The position numbers and the translations under genes were made by a program. A DNA stretch of 6,707 nt from Actinomycetota bacterium (lineage in GTDB: Bacteria; Actinomycetota; Humimicrobiia; Humimicrobiales; Humimicrobiaceae). The DNA is taken from the NCBI GenBank assembly GCA_016870675.1, contig VGAU01000099.1, forward strand, positions 1 to 6,707. The letters are read 5' to 3'. Below, piece by piece: positions 6,091 through 6,707 of the stretch. The notes under the pieces are model-generated. The model was given only the letters and a program-made list of their open reading frames with translations. It was not told the DNA's origin and made no database searches. Position 1 is the stretch's first letter. Every line of letters starts with the position of its first letter.

Positions 6091-6707
6091 ATGCAACTAA
6101 CTCAACAAATAAGAATTAAACCAACAGCAGCTCAAGAAGTAGTGCTAAATACCCTATCAGAAAAATGTAGACTTATCTACAACTTTGCCCTGAAAGAAAG
6201 AAAAGAAGCATTCAAAAATAAACTGGAAGGCATAAATTATATAAAACAACAAAATGATTTACCAGAACTAAAGACAAAATATCCAGAATACAGTTGGGTT
6301 TACAGTAAAGTTCTACAGTATACATTAAGAACGCTAGACACAGATTATAAATCATTTTTTCAACTGTACAAGAAAGATAAGAATTCTAAACTTCCTAAAT
6401 TTAAGGGAAAGAAGTATTTTACAACCATGGTTTATAACCAAAGTGGCTTCAGGCATGAAAAAGGATTTATAGAATTATCGCACAAGCATCCAGCCAAAAC
6501 AAAGCTACTGTTCAAAATTCCAGATAAATTTATTTTAGAAAAGATATACCAGATTGCTATTTACAAAAAAGATAACAAAGATTATTATCTGTCAGTAACT
6601 TACCAGAAGCCAGAAGTAGAATACAAAGATAATAAATTATATCAAGCTTTTGATTTAGGAGTAACTAAGCACACAGCAGTAAACAGCAAAGGGGGGTTTA
6701 TAGAATT
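6091..6707 (+). CDS. tnpB: TnpB family RNA-guided nuclease (IS200/IS605 OrfB), 3' end outside window
   Basis: The N-terminal 205 residues of a TnpB/OrfB protein are visible, in an open frame that leaves the right edge. TnpB is the transposon-encoded, omega-RNA-guided nuclease related to Cas12, which cuts DNA next to a TAM and favours retention of the element. The start MQLTQQIRIKPTAAQEVVL matches the family N-terminus (basic strand then a PT..Q helix). CRLIYNFALKER (26-37), LPKFKGKKYF (101-110) and the YYLSVTYQKPE strand (165-175) are typical OrfB features. AFDLGVTKHTAV (186-197) is the RuvC-I motif with catalytic Asp188. The remaining RuvC residues and the zinc ribbon lie beyond the window, so activity cannot be judged. 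ATG 6091 has only a weak GAAAG Shine-Dalgarno. Tyrosine codons are TAC in 8 of 17 cases, against about 5 of 28 in the preceding gene, consistent with foreign origin. No frameshift is seen. Confidence 0.93.
   Translation, partial: MQLTQQIRIKPTAAQEVVLNTLSEKCRLIYNFALKERKEAFKNKLEGINYIKQQNDLPELKTKYPEYSWVYSKVLQYTLRTLDTDYKSFFQLYKKDKNSKLPKFKGKKYFTTMVYNQSGFRHEKGFIELSHKHPAKTKLLFKIPDKFILEKIYQIAIYKKDNKDYYLSVTYQKPEVEYKDNKLYQAFDLGVTKHTAVNSKGGFIE

Larger units (their letters stand above)
6012..6707 (+). mobile_element. Left part of a stand-alone TnpB (IS200/IS605-type) element, right end outside window
   Basis: The tnpB gene with an upstream subterminal hairpin indicates an IS200/IS605-superfamily element. 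No Y1 transposase (tnpA) occurs between the diguanylate cyclase gene and tnpB, so this is a tnpB-only type or has tnpA beyond the window. The left boundary is uncertain. TTTAA at 6007-6011, 17 nt before the hairpin, could be the target/TAM motif, since known TAMs of the family are short T-rich sequences abutting the left end. Elements of this family make no target duplication, so the junction can only be fixed by comparison with other copies or an empty site. Confidence 0.5.

Overview
This is an AT-rich bacterial window with every supported gene on the + strand. It appears to be chromosomal: the order rsmG-parA-parB is the conserved origin-proximal arrangement seen across many bacterial phyla. 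The low GC content, TTG starts, the Gram-positive-like basic tail on RsmG and the 7TM-PAS-GGDEF-HD-GYP sensor suggest a low-GC, probably anaerobic lineage (Clostridia-like, or a candidate phylum such as Atribacterota). The sequence alone does not fix the taxon.

Region 1 (1-3257) is housekeeping. It holds the 3' part of rsmG (16S rRNA G527 N7-methyltransferase), then parA (soj) and parB (spo0J) for chromosome segregation, then lipA (lipoyl synthase). parA/parB and parB/lipA each overlap by 8 nt, so parA-parB-lipA reads as one translationally coupled operon. The lipA placement is the unusual part. No intact parS site was seen in the window.

Region 2 (3258-3644) is 387 nt without a gene, but its last 100 nt look like a compact control region. 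In order it has an 87-bp tract with a single G/C base, a perfect 13-bp inverted repeat whose 8-nt centre carries a TTGACT -35 box, a -10 candidate at 17-bp spacing, four 10-bp tandem direct repeats (ACTTTAT core), and a Shine-Dalgarno before a TTG start.

Region 3 (3645-5950) is a two-gene unit: a 62-aa MerR/excisionase-like (BldC-like) HTH protein and a 694-aa membrane protein (seven TM segments, PAS, GGDEF, HD-GYP) predicted to make and break cyclic di-GMP. The tandem repeats sit where an autoregulatory operator for the small HTH protein would be expected. BldC-type proteins are known to bind helically phased direct repeats as head-to-tail multimers, so this is the best candidate in the window for an undescribed regulatory module.

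Region 4 (5951-6707) holds the start of a stand-alone TnpB-family (IS200/IS605-type) element. It has an extended -10 promoter candidate, a CCCC/GGGG hairpin, and a tnpB gene that runs off the right edge just after the first RuvC aspartate. Any omega-RNA would lie beyond the window.
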